Assembly (NCBI GenBank): GCA_018228685.1
Contig: CP073691.1
Location: forward strand, 1,612,001 to 1,676,000
Direction: 5' to 3'
From: Clostridiaceae bacterium Marseille-Q4149
GTDB taxonomy: Bacteria > Bacillota > Clostridia > Oscillospirales > Oscillospiraceae
DNA length: 64,000 nt
Numbering within the stretch: the stretch's first letter is position 1; each line of letters starts with the position of its first letter. The position numbers and the translations under genes are program-made. A model generated the notes under the pieces. The model ran no database searches. It saw only the letters and a list, made by a program, of their open reading frames with translations, and was not told where the DNA came from. Of the stretch, positions 55,227 through 64,000 are shown in pieces.

Positions 55227-55261
55227 GAGGAAATCGGGATTTCCCGGGAATTTGGGCGATT

Positions 55262-56413
55262 TTACTCCGCCTGATACACGATCCGGCCGTCGATGACGGT
55301 CATATACGCCTGGCCGCCGATGGTGGTGAGGGGATCGGCGGTCCACAGGACGAAATCGGCGTCCTTGCCGGGCTCCAGGCTGCCCACCCGGCTGTCGATG
55401 CCCAGGCTGCGGGCGGGGTTGATGGTGATGGCCCGCCAGGCCTCGTCCATAGGCAGGCCCGCGTCGGCGGCCAGGCCCGCGCACATGGGCAGCTTCTCCA
55501 GGGGGATCACCGGGGCGTCGGTGATGATGCTGACGGTAAGCCCGGCCTTGTACAGCATTCCGAGGGTGGTGAAGCTCTTGTGGCGCAGCTCGGCCTTGCT
55601 CTTGCTGCCCAGGGTGGGCCCCACGAACACCGGCAGTCCCTCCTTGGCCAGCTCGTCGGCAATCAGCTCGCCGTCGGTGCAGTGGTCCAGGGTGGCCTTC
55701 ACCCCGAATTCCTTGGCAATCCGCACGGCGGTGAGGATGTCGTCGGCCCGGTGGGCGTGGCACTTCAGGGGGATCTCGCCGTTGATTACCGGCAGCATGG
55801 CCTCCAGCTTCATGTCGAAGGGGGGATTCTTTCCGGTCAGCTTATCGTCCCGGTAGCGCTGGGTCTTGAACAGCAGCTCCCGCAGCAGCGCCGCCACGGC
55901 CATGCGGGTCATGGGGCTTTTCTTCAGGCCCTGGCCATAGCAGCCCTTGGGATTCTCGCCGAAGGCGCACTTCATGGCGGCAGGCTCCTTCAGCAGCATA
56001 TTGTCCACCCGCTTGCCTGCCAGCTTCAGCACCGTGAAGGTGCCGCCCACCACGTTGGCGCTGCCGGGGCCGGTGCAGGCGGTGGTCACGCCGCCCCGGA
56101 TGGCGCTGGGGAAGGCCTCGTCCTGGGGGTTGATGGAGTCGATGGCCCGCAGCTGGGGGGTCAGGGGGTCCACGATCTCGTTATAGTCCATGCCCTCCCA
56201 GCGCATACACTGGTTGTCCAGGCCGATGTGACAGTGGGCCTCCACGCAGCCGGGAGTCAGCAGGCGGCCGCCGGCGTCGATGACGGTGCAGCCCTCCGGG
56301 GCGTCGATGTGGGCCGCCACGGCGGTGATGCGGCCATCTTCGGCCAGCAGGCAGCCGTTGGGGATATCCGGCCCGGTGATGGGCTTTATGTAAGCGTTAC
56401 GGATCAGCAGCAT
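55262..56413 (-). CDS. Amidohydrolase family protein
   Basis: 383 residues with the imidazolonepropionase-like layout: N-terminal strand LLIRNAYIKPITGPDI, metal site CVEAHCHIGLD (about 56-66), central HAH (KCHAHRADD), TLDHCTDGEL, and catalytic Asp in SIITDAPVIPLEK. C-terminal WTADPLTTIGGQAYMTVIDG closes the composite domain. Hydrolyses an amide or cyclic substrate not identifiable here. Start at 56413 has GAGG upstream. Confidence 0.9.
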   Translation of the reverse strand: MLLIRNAYIKPITGPDIPNGCLLAEDGRITAVAAHIDAPEGCTVIDAGGRLLTPGCVEAHCHIGLDNQCMRWEGMDYNEIVDPLTPQLRAIDSINPQDEAFPSAIRGGVTTACTGPGSANVVGGTFTVLKLAGKRVDNMLLKEPAAMKCAFGENPKGCYGQGLKKSPMTRMAVAALLRELLFKTQRYRDDKLTGKNPPFDMKLEAMLPVINGEIPLKCHAHRADDILTAVRIAKEFGVKATLDHCTDGELIADELAKEGLPVFVGPTLGSKSKAELRHKSFTTLGMLYKAGLTVSIITDAPVIPLEKLPMCAGLAADAGLPMDEAWRAITINPARSLGIDSRVGSLEPGKDADFVLWTADPLTTIGGQAYMTVIDGRIVYQAE

Positions 56414-56447
56414 AGCAATACCTCGCATTTCTACAGATGATGCCGGT

Positions 56448-56508
56448 ATTATATCACAGCCCGGAGGTTTCCACAAGAGTTGCGTTTTTTCGGGGGATAC
56501 GCTATAAT
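56448..56508. promoter_or_regulatory. Divergent promoters of the amidohydrolase and Nudix genes
   Basis: Minus: TTGTGG (56471-56476), 17 bases, TATAAT (56448-56453). Plus: TTGCGT (56480-56485), 17 bases, TATAAT (56503-56508). The two -35 boxes are only 3 bp apart, so the promoters lie back to back. Confidence 0.85.
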
Positions 56509-56531
56509 AGTGGGCCGAAGGAGGCGGACGT

Positions 56532-57008
56532 ATGCGCTATACCACCCTTTGCTATCTGGAAAACCCCGCCGGGGAGTATCTGATGCTCCACCGGGTGAAA
56601 AAGGAAAACGACTGCAACCGCGACAAGTGGATCGGCATCGGCGGCAAGTTCCTGGACGGCGAAAGCCCCGAGGAGTGCGCCCTGCGGGAGATCAACGAGG
56701 AGACGGGGCTCACCGTCACCGGATACCGCTACCGGGGCATCGTCACCTTTGTGTCCGACCGGTGGGAAACGGAATATATGCACCTGTTCACCGCCACGGA
56801 GTGGACCGGCCGGGTCCGGGAGGACTGCGACGAGGGGGTGCTGGAGTGGATCCACAAGGACCGGCTGGCGGCCCTGCCCCAGTGGGCCGGGGACCGGATC
56901 TTTCTGGACCTGCTGCGGCAGGGGGCGCCGTTTTTCTCCCTGAAGCTGCGGTATCAGGGGGAGACGCTGGTCTATGCCTGCCTGAACGGAAAGGAGCTGA
57001 CTCTGTGA
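56532..57008 (+). CDS. Nudix hydrolase, MutT/8-oxo-dGTPase type
   Basis: 158 residues. The complete Nudix box GKFLDGESPEECALREINEETGL spans about residues 38-61. It resembles MutT-like 8-oxo-dGTP diphosphatases of Firmicutes. GAAGGAGG precedes the ATG; the gene overlaps the DUF523 gene by 4 bp. Confidence 0.92.
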   Translation: MRYTTLCYLENPAGEYLMLHRVKKENDCNRDKWIGIGGKFLDGESPEECALREINEETGLTVTGYRYRGIVTFVSDRWETEYMHLFTATEWTGRVREDCDEGVLEWIHKDRLAALPQWAGDRIFLDLLRQGAPFFSLKLRYQGETLVYACLNGKELTL

Positions 57009-57448
57009 CGATTCTGGTCAGCGCGTGCCTGCTGGGGGTCCCCTGCCGGTACGACGGGCAGAGCAAGGCCCATCCCCTGGCCCGTGCCCTGTGCGAAAAG
57101 CACCATGTGGTCCCCGTGTGCGGGGAAATTTTCGGCGGCCTGCCCACGCCCCGCCCGCCGGCAGAGATCTGCGGGCAGCGGGTAGTCACCCGGGAGGGGG
57201 CCGACGTGACGGAGGCCTATCGCCGGGGCGCGGAGGCTGCAGTGCAGCTGGCCCGGCTCACCGGGGCCCAGGCCGCCGTGCTCAAGGAGCGCAGCCCCTC
57301 CTGCGGCTCCGGGGCCGTGTATGACGGCACCTTTTCCGGCGTTCTGACGGAGGGCTGGGGCATCACCGCCGCCCTGCTGCGCCAGCAGGGCCTGCGGGTG
57401 GTGGGCGAGTCCCGGCTGGAGGAGCTTCTGCGGCAGGACGTCCGTTAA
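57005..57448 (+). CDS. DUF523 family protein
   Basis: 147 residues from a GTG with AAGGAG 8 bases upstream. The family marks are VSACLLGVPCRYDGQSK, CGEIFGGLPTPRPPAEI and KERSPSCGSGAVYDG, with conserved cysteines that may bind a metal or cluster. Co-translated with the Nudix gene. Function unknown. Confidence 0.9.
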   Translation: MTILVSACLLGVPCRYDGQSKAHPLARALCEKHHVVPVCGEIFGGLPTPRPPAEICGQRVVTREGADVTEAYRRGAEAAVQLARLTGAQAAVLKERSPSCGSGAVYDGTFSGVLTEGWGITAALLRQQGLRVVGESRLEELLRQDVR

Positions 57449-57504
57449 AATCACAACAAAATACGACAAAAAACTGTGAGATTCGGAGAAAATTACAAAT
57501 GCCA

Positions 57505-57576
57505 TTGACACAGCACGCGGAAGTTGGTAAAGTAATACCGTAAGCGGTCGGGAACGTTACCGGTAATGTTTCCGAC
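57505..57576 (+). promoter_or_regulatory. Promoter and LacI-type operator of the maltodextrin locus
   Basis: TTGACA (57505-57510), 17-base spacer, TAAAGT (57528-57533). Downstream, at 57547-57576, is a 30-bp palindrome centred on CCGG: GTCGGGAACGTTACC against GTCGGAAACATTACC, 13 of 15 matching. Position and form suit autoregulation by the LacI-type protein. Confidence 0.78.
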
Positions 57577-57614
57577 GCTGCGGAATGGCCCAGGAAGGAG
57601 ACGAAGCGCGGTAT

Positions 57615-58628
57615 ATGACCATCAAGGATATTGCGCGGCAGTGCGGCGTCAGCGTCAGCACGGTGTCGCGGGTGCTCAATGACCGTCCGGACGTGAGCCC
57701 GGAGAACCGGCGCAAGGTGCTCTCCGCCATTCAGCAGTCCAATTACATTCCCAACAACACCGCCAGGGACCTGGTGAAAACCAAGTCCGACGCCATCGGC
57801 CTGGTGGTGCGGGGCGTGTCCAACCCGTTTTACACGGATATCATCCGGGTCATCGAGGAGCAGGTCACCGCCCGGGGCTATACCCTGGTGATGCAGCAGA
57901 TCGGCACGTGCGACGACGAGGTGAAGCGGGGCGCCATGATGGAGCGGGAAAAGCGGCTGCGGGGCCTGATTTTGTTGGGCGGCCGGTCCGACTATTCGCC
58001 CCAGGAGCTGGCGCCGCTGAACATCCCCTTTGTCTGCTGCTCCTACAGCAACCAGTACGGCACCCTGCCGTCGGATTCCTATGCGTCGGTATCCATTGCC
58101 GACGAGGAGGAGGCCTACCGGGCGGTGTCGGAGCTGTATCGGTGCGGGCACCGGCGCATTGCGGCGCTGGTATCCTGCGCGGAGGACCGCTCCATCAGCC
58201 AGCTGCGGTATCAGGGCTATGTCCGGTCCCTGGCGGATCACGGCCTGCCCCTGGAGCAGGAGCTGGTCATCGAGGCCGGGTCCTTCGACATCCGGCAGGC
58301 GTATCTGGCGGTGCGGCGGCGGCTGATGGAGGGGGCGCGGTTCACGGCCCTGTTCGCCATCTCCGACAACATGGCCATCGGGGCCATGCGGGCCCTGCGG
58401 GAGGCCGGGCAGCAGATCCCCCGGGACTGCTCCGTCATCGCCATCGACGGGCTGACGATGTCCGAGTACATCAACCCCACCCTGACCACCCTGTGCCAGC
58501 CTATGGAGCACATGGGACGGCGCAGCGTGGAGATCCTGCTGGACATGGTGGAGCACCGGGGCGGACCCATCCGGGAGACTGCCCACACCACCCTGCGGAC
58601 CGGGGAATCCGTCCGCGACATTTCTTAG
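57615..58628 (+). CDS. LacI-family transcriptional regulator
   Basis: 337 residues from MTIKDIARQCGVSVSTVSRV (residues 1-20, helix-turn-helix) with hinge helix NNTARDLVKTKSDAIGLVV, then a type I periplasmic-binding effector domain. An ATG at 57585 would add 10 residues; the shorter start fits the family better although its ribosome site is 14 bases away. It likely controls the following sugar importer genes. Confidence 0.92.
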   Translation: MTIKDIARQCGVSVSTVSRVLNDRPDVSPENRRKVLSAIQQSNYIPNNTARDLVKTKSDAIGLVVRGVSNPFYTDIIRVIEEQVTARGYTLVMQQIGTCDDEVKRGAMMEREKRLRGLILLGGRSDYSPQELAPLNIPFVCCSYSNQYGTLPSDSYASVSIADEEEAYRAVSELYRCGHRRIAALVSCAEDRSISQLRYQGYVRSLADHGLPLEQELVIEAGSFDIRQAYLAVRRRLMEGARFTALFAISDNMAIGAMRALREAGQQIPRDCSVIAIDGLTMSEYINPTLTTLCQPMEHMGRRSVEILLDMVEHRGGPIRETAHTTLRTGESVRDIS

Positions 58629-58678
58629 TTTTTCCGGCGGAAACCGCCTGAAAAATATATAATGAAGGAGAATTGATC

Positions 58679-59983
58679 ATGAAGAAAACTCTTGCATTGA
58701 TCCTGGCCGCTGTCATGGCTCTGTCCCTGGTAGCCTGCGCCAAGACCCCCGGAAACGGCGGCACGGAGGCCAAGGGCTCCGTGTATTACCTGAACTTCAA
58801 GCCCGAGGCCGATCAGGCCTGGCAGGATCTGGCCAAGACCTACACCGAGCAGACCGGCGTGGAGGTCAAGGTCGTCACCGCCGCCTCCGGCCAGTATGAC
58901 ACCATGCTGACCTCCGAGCTGGACAAGTCCGCTCCTCCCACCATGTTCCAGGTGGGCAACCAGGGCGCCGTCAACTCCTATGGCGATTTCTGCTATCCTC
59001 TGGATAACACCGACGTCATGAAGGAAATGACCACCCAGGACTTCAACCTGAAGAATGCCAACGGCGAGACCGTGTCCATCGGCTACTGCTATGAGGCCTT
59101 TGGCATCATCGTCAACAAGGCTCTGCTGAAGCAGGCCGGCTATGAGATCTCCGATATCACCAACTTTGAGACCCTGAAGAAGGTCGCCGACGACATCCAC
59201 AGCCGCGCTGCCGAGCTGGGCTTTGACGCCTTCAGCTCCGCCGGCCTGGAGGGCTCCTCCAGCTGGCGCTTCTCCGGCCATCTGGCCAACATGCCCCTGT
59301 TCTATGAGTTCCGGGATGACAAGGTCACCTCTCAGCCCGCCAGCATCAAGGGCACCTATCTGGACAACTTCAAGAACGTCTGGGATCTGTACACCACTGA
59401 CTCCGCCACCACCGGCGCTGCTCTGACCACCGCCACCGGCGACGCCTCCGAGGCCGAATTCGGCCAGGGCAAGGCTGTGTTCTATCAGAACGGTTCCTGG
59501 GAGTATGCCAACCTCACCGGCGAGGAGAAGGGCTTTAAGATGAACCCCGAGGATCTGGCCATGATCCCCATCTACTGCGGCGTTGAGGGCGAGGAGCAGT
59601 CCGGTCTGTGCTGCGGCACCGAGAACTGCTGGGCTGTCAACAAGAACGCCAAGGAAGAGGACATCCAGGCCACTCTGGACTTCATGAAGTGGGTCGTCAC
59701 CTCCGACGAGGGCACCACCATGCTGGCTGAGCAGTTTGGCCCCTGCCCCTTCAAGAACGCCAAGACCCCCGCGAACGTGTTCTTTGCCGATGCCAACGCC
59801 TATACCGCTGCCGGCAAGTACATTGTGACCTGGGCCTTCAACTGGACTCCCGCCGTGGATGACTGGCGTGCGGGCGTGGTGGACGCTCTGACCCAGTACA
59901 CCGTCAACGGCGGCAGCTGGGACAACGTCAAGACCGCCTTCGTGGACGGCTGGGCCACCCAGTATGCCAAGGAGAACGGCTGA
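58679..59983 (+). CDS. Sugar-binding lipoprotein, maltodextrin-type ABC importer
   Basis: 434 residues. Lipobox LVAC with Cys20, then a family 1 solute-binding domain (VYYLNFKPEADQAWQDLAKT, split after residue 30). AAGGAG lies 8 bases before the ATG. Context with MalF/MalG-type permeases and malQ points to maltose or maltodextrins. Codon use is strongly biased, suggesting high expression. Confidence 0.92.
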   Translation: MKKTLALILAAVMALSLVACAKTPGNGGTEAKGSVYYLNFKPEADQAWQDLAKTYTEQTGVEVKVVTAASGQYDTMLTSELDKSAPPTMFQVGNQGAVNSYGDFCYPLDNTDVMKEMTTQDFNLKNANGETVSIGYCYEAFGIIVNKALLKQAGYEISDITNFETLKKVADDIHSRAAELGFDAFSSAGLEGSSSWRFSGHLANMPLFYEFRDDKVTSQPASIKGTYLDNFKNVWDLYTTDSATTGAALTTATGDASEAEFGQGKAVFYQNGSWEYANLTGEEKGFKMNPEDLAMIPIYCGVEGEEQSGLCCGTENCWAVNKNAKEEDIQATLDFMKWVVTSDEGTTMLAEQFGPCPFKNAKTPANVFFADANAYTAAGKYIVTWAFNWTPAVDDWRAGVVDALTQYTVNGGSWDNVKTAFVDGWATQYAKENG

Positions 59984-60015
59984 GCTATAAGCGCTCCGTT
60001 GTAACGCAATAGGAC

Positions 60016-60048
60016 CGGGGGCGGGCTTATCGCCCGCCCCCGATTTTC
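60016..60048 (+). terminator. Partial terminator between binding-protein and permease genes
   Basis: An 11-bp GC stem CGGGGGCGGGC/GCCCGCCCCCG with a 5-base loop followed by ATTTTCTC. It would keep binding-protein mRNA in excess over permease mRNA, as in other importer operons. Confidence 0.78.
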
Positions 60049-60139
60049 TCACCTGCGGCGCACAGAGCTGTTGGCCGGTATGGACCGGGCAAGAGCTCCG
60101 GGCGCCGCCCGGAAAAAACATAGATAGGAGAGAGGCGTC

Positions 60140-61063
60140 ATGAAACTTCCGAAACACCGCCGGGACGAGGCCGCGCTGAATTCCCGGCTGATCCGCCGCC
60201 CCATCAAGCGCATGGTGTGGCTGTTTTTGCTGCCCACCTTCGGGGCCTTCTGCATCGGCTTCCTGTACCCCTTCTTCAAGGGGCTGTTTCTGTCCTTCTG
60301 CAACTTCCGCATTACCAGCCAGTGGACATGGACGGGGCTGGAAAACTACCGGAAGGCCTTCCAGGACCCCGGCTATATGCACGCGTTCTGGTACACGGCG
60401 CTGTTTGCCCTGGTGAGCCTGATCGCTATCAATCTGTTTGCCTTTGCCATTGCCTATGCACTGACCCAGAAGTTCAAGGGCACCAACGTGTTCCGCACGG
60501 TGTTCTTCCTGCCCAACCTCATCGGCGGCATCGTGCTGGGCTATATCTGGTCCATGATCTTCGACGGCATCCTCATCAAGTACAACACCTCCGTGGTCCT
60601 GGAGACGAAATACGGCTTCTGGGGTCTGGTGATCCTGGTGTGCTGGCAGCAGATCGGCTATATGATGATCATCTACATTGCCGGACTCCAGGCGGTGCCT
60701 GAGGACATGCTGGAGGCGGCCCGCATCGACGGCGCCAACCGCTGGCAGACCCTGTGGCGGGTCACCATCCCCAACGTGATGCCCTCTATCACCATCTGCA
60801 TGTTCCTGAGCCTGACCAACGGCTTCAAGCTGTTTGACCAGAACCTGGCCCTGACCGCCGGACGTCCCTTCCAGCAGCTGGGCAACGGAGAGACCATCAA
60901 AACAACGGAAATGCTGGCCCTGAACATCGTCAACGCCTTCGGCACCAGCGGCGGCGGAAACCGCGGCGTGGGTCAGGCCAAGGCCGTGATCTTCTTCATC
61001 GTGGTGGCGGCCATCAGCATCATCCAGCTTCAGGCCAACCGCCGCAAGGAGGTGCAGCAATGA
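60140..61063 (+). CDS. Sugar ABC importer permease, MalF-like
   Basis: 307 residues, six membrane helices, and the EAA loop EAARIDGANRWQTLWRVTIP (about 191-210) that docks the ATPase. It overlaps the next permease by 4 bp. No ATPase gene is present; a shared MsmK/MsiK-type ATPase elsewhere is expected. Confidence 0.93.
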   Translation: MKLPKHRRDEAALNSRLIRRPIKRMVWLFLLPTFGAFCIGFLYPFFKGLFLSFCNFRITSQWTWTGLENYRKAFQDPGYMHAFWYTALFALVSLIAINLFAFAIAYALTQKFKGTNVFRTVFFLPNLIGGIVLGYIWSMIFDGILIKYNTSVVLETKYGFWGLVILVCWQQIGYMMIIYIAGLQAVPEDMLEAARIDGANRWQTLWRVTIPNVMPSITICMFLSLTNGFKLFDQNLALTAGRPFQQLGNGETIKTTEMLALNIVNAFGTSGGGNRGVGQAKAVIFFIVVAAISIIQLQANRRKEVQQ

Positions 61064-61920
61064 TCAGATCCGATGCTCTGCGCCGCAGAGAGCGCCGTCA
61101 GGCCCTGCTGACGGTGGTGTTCACCATCATCTCCGTGCTCTATCTGATGCCGGTGTTCCTGGTGCTCATCAACTCCCTGAAGGCCAACGCCTTTGTCAAC
61201 ACCGAGACCTTCAAGCTGCCCACGGCGGAGTCCTTCGTGGGGCTGAAGAACTATGTCAAGGGCATGACCTTCGGCAACTTCGCCTTCTATAAGGTTGTGT
61301 TCTACAGCTTCTTCATCACCATCACCTCCACGGCCCTGATCCTGGTGTGCACGTCCATGGCGGCGTGGTACATCTCCCGGGTGGGGAGCTTGGTCAGCAA
61401 GATCGTGTACTACCTGTGCGTGTTCTCCATGGTGGTCCCCTTCCAGATGGTCATGTACACCCTGGCCCGGACGGCGGACCAGATGCACCTGAACACCCCC
61501 TGGACCATTCCGGTGATCTATCTGGGCTTCGGCGCAGGTCTGGCGGTGTTTATGTTCACGGGCTTTGTCAAGAGCCTGCCCCTGGAGATCGAGGAGGCCG
61601 CCGCCATCGACGGCTGCGGCCCGGTGGGCACCTTCTTCCGGGTGGTGCTGCCCATGCTGAAGCCCACCATGATCTCCGTGGGCGTGCTGGAGATCATGTG
61701 GGTCTGGAACGACTATCTGCTGCCCAGCCTGGTGCTGGATATCAACCAGTACCGCACCATCCCCATCCACATCCAGTATCTGAAGGGCAGCTACGGCACC
61801 GTGGATATGGGCGCCACCATGGCCCTGATCATGCTGAGCATCCTGCCGGTGATCATCTTCTATCTGTGCTGCCAGAAGCACATCATCAAGGGTGTGGCCG
61901 CCGGAGCCGTAAAGGGCTAA
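61060..61920 (+). CDS. Sugar ABC importer permease, MalG-like
   Basis: 286 residues, six membrane helices, EAA loop EEAAAIDGCGPVGTFFRVVL (about 179-198). Pairs with the preceding MalF-like protein. The C-terminus ends inside the membrane-proximal segment KHIIKGVAAGAVKG. Confidence 0.93.
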   Translation: MIRSDALRRRERRQALLTVVFTIISVLYLMPVFLVLINSLKANAFVNTETFKLPTAESFVGLKNYVKGMTFGNFAFYKVVFYSFFITITSTALILVCTSMAAWYISRVGSLVSKIVYYLCVFSMVVPFQMVMYTLARTADQMHLNTPWTIPVIYLGFGAGLAVFMFTGFVKSLPLEIEEAAAIDGCGPVGTFFRVVLPMLKPTMISVGVLEIMWVWNDYLLPSLVLDINQYRTIPIHIQYLKGSYGTVDMGATMALIMLSILPVIIFYLCCQKHIIKGVAAGAVKG

Positions 61921-61960
61921 AAAAACAAAGCATTTTTCTGATAAGTGAGTTGACTGACAT

Positions 61961-63442
61961 ATGAATCGTTGCAGCGGCATTTTGATGCCGGTATTTTCCC
62001 TGCCGTCTCCCTACGGCATCGGGACTCTGGGCAAGGCCGCCTATGACTTTGCCGATTTTCTCCACGCCGCCGGGCAGCGCTGCTGGCAGATGCTGCCCCT
62101 GGGCCCCACCAGCTATGGCGACTCCCCCTATCAGAGCTTTTCCACCTACGCTGGGAATCCCTATTTCATCGACCTGGATATGCTGATAGAGGACGGGCTG
62201 CTGACCCGGGATGAGGTGGAGAGCCAGAACTGGGGCACCGAACCCCGGTACGTGGACTACGGAAAGATCTACGAAAGCCGCTTCGCCGTGCTGCAGAAGG
62301 CCAAGGACCGGGGCTGGGTCCGGGACCAGGCAGAGGTGGCCGCCTTTCAGGCGGAGAACAGCCGCTGGCTGCCGGACTACGCCCTGTACATGGCCTGCAA
62401 GCGCCATTTTGGCATGCGCTCCTGGACGGAGTGGGAGGACGCGGACATCCGCCTGCGGAAATCCCCGGAGGTGCTGGAGCGGTACCGCACCCTGCTGCGG
62501 GAGGACGTGGAGCTGTTTACCTATCTGCAGTTCCTGTTCTTCCGGCAGTGGAACAAGCTGCGGGACTATCTCCACGGCCTGGACATCCAGGTCATTGGCG
62601 ACCTGCCCATTTATGTGGCCATGGACTCCGCCGACGTGTGGGCGGAGCCGGAGAGCTTCCAGCTGGACGACCAGTGCGTTCCCACGGAGGTATCCGGCGT
62701 GCCGCCGGACTACTTCAGCGCCGACGGTCAGCTCTGGGGCAACCCCCTGTACGCCTGGGACCGGATGCAGGCCGACGGCTTCGGCTGGTGGATCCGCCGG
62801 GTAGACGGTGCCTCCAAGCTGTATGACGTGATCCGCATCGACCATTTCCGGGGCTTCGAGGCCTATTGGGCCGTGCCCTACGGCGAGACCACCGCCAAAA
62901 ACGGCCATTGGGTCAAGGGCCCGGGCATGAGCCTGGTGGGGGTGCTCACCGGCTGGTTCCCCCAGCTGCGGTTCATCGCCGAGGACCTGGGCTATCCCAC
63001 CCCAGGCGTCCAGCAGCTTTTGCAGGATTCCGGCCTGCCGGGCATGAAGGTGCTGGAATTTGCCTTCGACTCCCGGGATACCAGCAGCTATCTGCCCCAC
63101 TCCTACGGGGAGAACTGCGTGTGCTACACCGGCACCCACGACAACAGCCCCCTGGCCCTGTGGAAGGACGAGGCCGCGCCGGAGGACATCGCCTATGCCC
63201 GGGAGTACCTGGGGCTTAACGATGGGGAGGGCTTCAACTGGGGCCTCATCCGGGGCGGCATGAGCTCCGTGGCCCGGCTGTTTGTGGCCCAGATGCAGGA
63301 CTATCTGGAGCTGGGTCTGCACCACCGCACCAACGTCCCCGGCACCCAGAGCGGCAACTGGCAGTGGCGTCTGCTGCCCGGCGAGGCCACCCCGGCCCTG
63401 GCCCGGCGCATCCGCCATATGACGGAAATGTACGGCCGCTGA
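61961..63442 (+). CDS. malQ: 4-alpha-glucanotransferase
   Basis: 493 residues, GH77. Starts MNRCSGILMPVFSLPSPYGI; WQMLPLGPTSYGDSPYQSFS is near residue 45. Catalytic residues lie in VIRIDHFRGFEAYW (nucleophile Asp), IAEDLG (acid Glu) and THDNSPLAL (Asp). It rearranges maltodextrins delivered by the adjacent importer. Confidence 0.96.
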   Translation: MNRCSGILMPVFSLPSPYGIGTLGKAAYDFADFLHAAGQRCWQMLPLGPTSYGDSPYQSFSTYAGNPYFIDLDMLIEDGLLTRDEVESQNWGTEPRYVDYGKIYESRFAVLQKAKDRGWVRDQAEVAAFQAENSRWLPDYALYMACKRHFGMRSWTEWEDADIRLRKSPEVLERYRTLLREDVELFTYLQFLFFRQWNKLRDYLHGLDIQVIGDLPIYVAMDSADVWAEPESFQLDDQCVPTEVSGVPPDYFSADGQLWGNPLYAWDRMQADGFGWWIRRVDGASKLYDVIRIDHFRGFEAYWAVPYGETTAKNGHWVKGPGMSLVGVLTGWFPQLRFIAEDLGYPTPGVQQLLQDSGLPGMKVLEFAFDSRDTSSYLPHSYGENCVCYTGTHDNSPLALWKDEAAPEDIAYAREYLGLNDGEGFNWGLIRGGMSSVARLFVAQMQDYLELGLHHRTNVPGTQSGNWQWRLLPGEATPALARRIRHMTEMYGR

Positions 63443-63479
63443 ACCCAACCGATCCCGTTTCATTGCGAACTTCTCTTAA

Positions 63480-63520
63480 AACGTATGAACCCCGGCGCGG
63501 TGCGCCGGGGTTCATACGTT
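63480..63520 (-). terminator. Terminator of the sigma-factor gene
   Basis: A 19-bp perfect stem with a 3-base loop (AACGTATGAACCCCGGCGC and complement) followed on the minus strand by TTTTAAGAG. The TGA of the sigma gene lies inside the stem. Confidence 0.8.
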
Positions 63521-64000
63521 CTGTTCGTTGTGTTGGCTCTCCATCAGGCGGCGGGCCTTTCTCCTGGCCCGGGTCAGGGCCATGCGGACGCTGTCGGGCT
63601 TCACGCCCAGCTCCCGGGCCAGCTCCCCGTCCGAATAGTCCAGGATATACCGGGCCTCCAGCAGCCAGCGGGTGTTCTCGTCCAGCCGGGGCCACACCTG
63701 GGCCAGGGCGTCCAGCTCCAGGCGGCGCAGCACCCGGTCCTCCACCTCCTGCCGCTCATCCGGGACCTCCGGTCCGCCGTCCAGCGGCAGCCAGGGATGG
63801 CGGCCGCTGTCCCGGACGGCGTTATAGGCCGTGTGGCGGCAGGCGGCGGCAATATACCCCGCCAGCCCCTCCGGCTCCAGCCGGCGCAGGGTGTCCAGAT
63901 GGTCGATGAGCCCGCAGCAGGGTGGTTTGCAGCACGTCCTCCGTGGCCCACTTGTCGCCCAGGATATCATAGATGGTGCGATACATCAGCCGCTGATACT
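63512..64000 (-). pseudogene. RNA polymerase sigma-70-family factor, frameshifted and cut by window edge
   Basis: The downstream frame encodes sigma region 4 (LDENTRWLLEARYILDYSD, GELARELGVKPDSVRMAL) and the sequence before it. Upstream, YRTIYDILGDKWATEDVLQ and TTLLR continue in another frame; the two join properly if one G is removed from the GGG at 63911-63913 (CCC on the plus strand). So the gene is a frameshifted ECF-like or sporulation-type sigma factor, or the base is a sequencing error. Its 5' end is beyond 64000. Confidence 0.75.

Overview
The window is 64 kb of GC-rich DNA with densely packed, mostly core genes. Several features point to a high-GC, spore-forming Clostridia lineage, most likely Oscillospiraceae (Flavonifractor/Oscillibacter/Lawsonibacter-like): a CtsR-McsA-ClpC locus, a T-box leader before the phenylalanyl-tRNA synthetase genes, a glmS ribozyme, a YlmC/YmxH-type sporulation protein, an IreB phosphoprotein and a DUF4317 protein. 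The genus is inference. Vegetative sigma promoters are unusually easy to read: TTGACA-like and TATAAT-like boxes 16-18 bp apart were found before many transcription units. No tRNA, rRNA, CRISPR array or transposase gene was seen.

Layout. 1-5.6 kb (minus): rpmG-secE-nusG-rplK-rplA, then the L10 leader with rplJ-rplL, then a heterodimeric ABC exporter. 5.6-11.4 kb (minus): ruvX, a BaiN/HI0933-like flavoprotein, and a cobalamin nucleotide-loop cluster (TIM barrel, cobT, cobU, cobS, compact cobU-like gene, cobC-like phosphatase). 11.5-15 kb (minus): glycosyltransferase and two-component system. 15.4-18.6 kb: a small hypothetical gene, ymxH-like gene and an amino-acid ABC importer. 18.7-22.6 kb: DUF4317 protein, divergent from a Tet(M)-like GTPase fused to a Rae1/YacP-like NYN nuclease domain. 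22.6-23.4 kb: XRE repressor and a membrane zinc-ribbon protein. 23.5-32.6 kb (plus): rimP-nusA-ylxR-L7Ae-infB-rbfA-nrnA-truB-ribF. 32.6-36.2 kb (plus): ctsR-mcsA-clpC without mcsB. 36.2-41.2 kb (minus): pepT, tsaD-rimI, glmS. 41.3-48.6 kb: YetF/DUF4363 pair, nrdR, small unknown genes, nnrD-lipoprotein-alr-mazF, a YbjN-like gene and ireB. 48.7-53.4 kb (minus): T-box, an AT-richer unknown gene, pheS-pheT. 53.5-57.5 kb: parvulin-type foldase, amidohydrolase, Nudix hydrolase, DUF523. 57.5-63.4 kb (plus): LacI regulator, maltodextrin-type ABC importer and malQ. The right edge carries a frameshifted sigma factor gene.

The most unusual structure is a population of short intergenic hairpin arrays with no coding capacity. 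Three lie within 4.2 kb of the nusA-infB-ribF operon. Each is flanked by a direct duplication of the gene boundary it entered (45 bp of the infB 3' end, 57 bp around the truB start, 28 bp of the ribF terminator), so an intact copy of the gene survives every time. One has been amplified as an exact 221-bp tandem unit. Another belongs to a roughly 165-bp family with three full copies in the window. The variable duplication lengths do not fit an ordinary transposon. The second highlight is the GTPase-Rae1 fusion, which suggests a one-protein ribosome clearance and mRNA cleavage factor.
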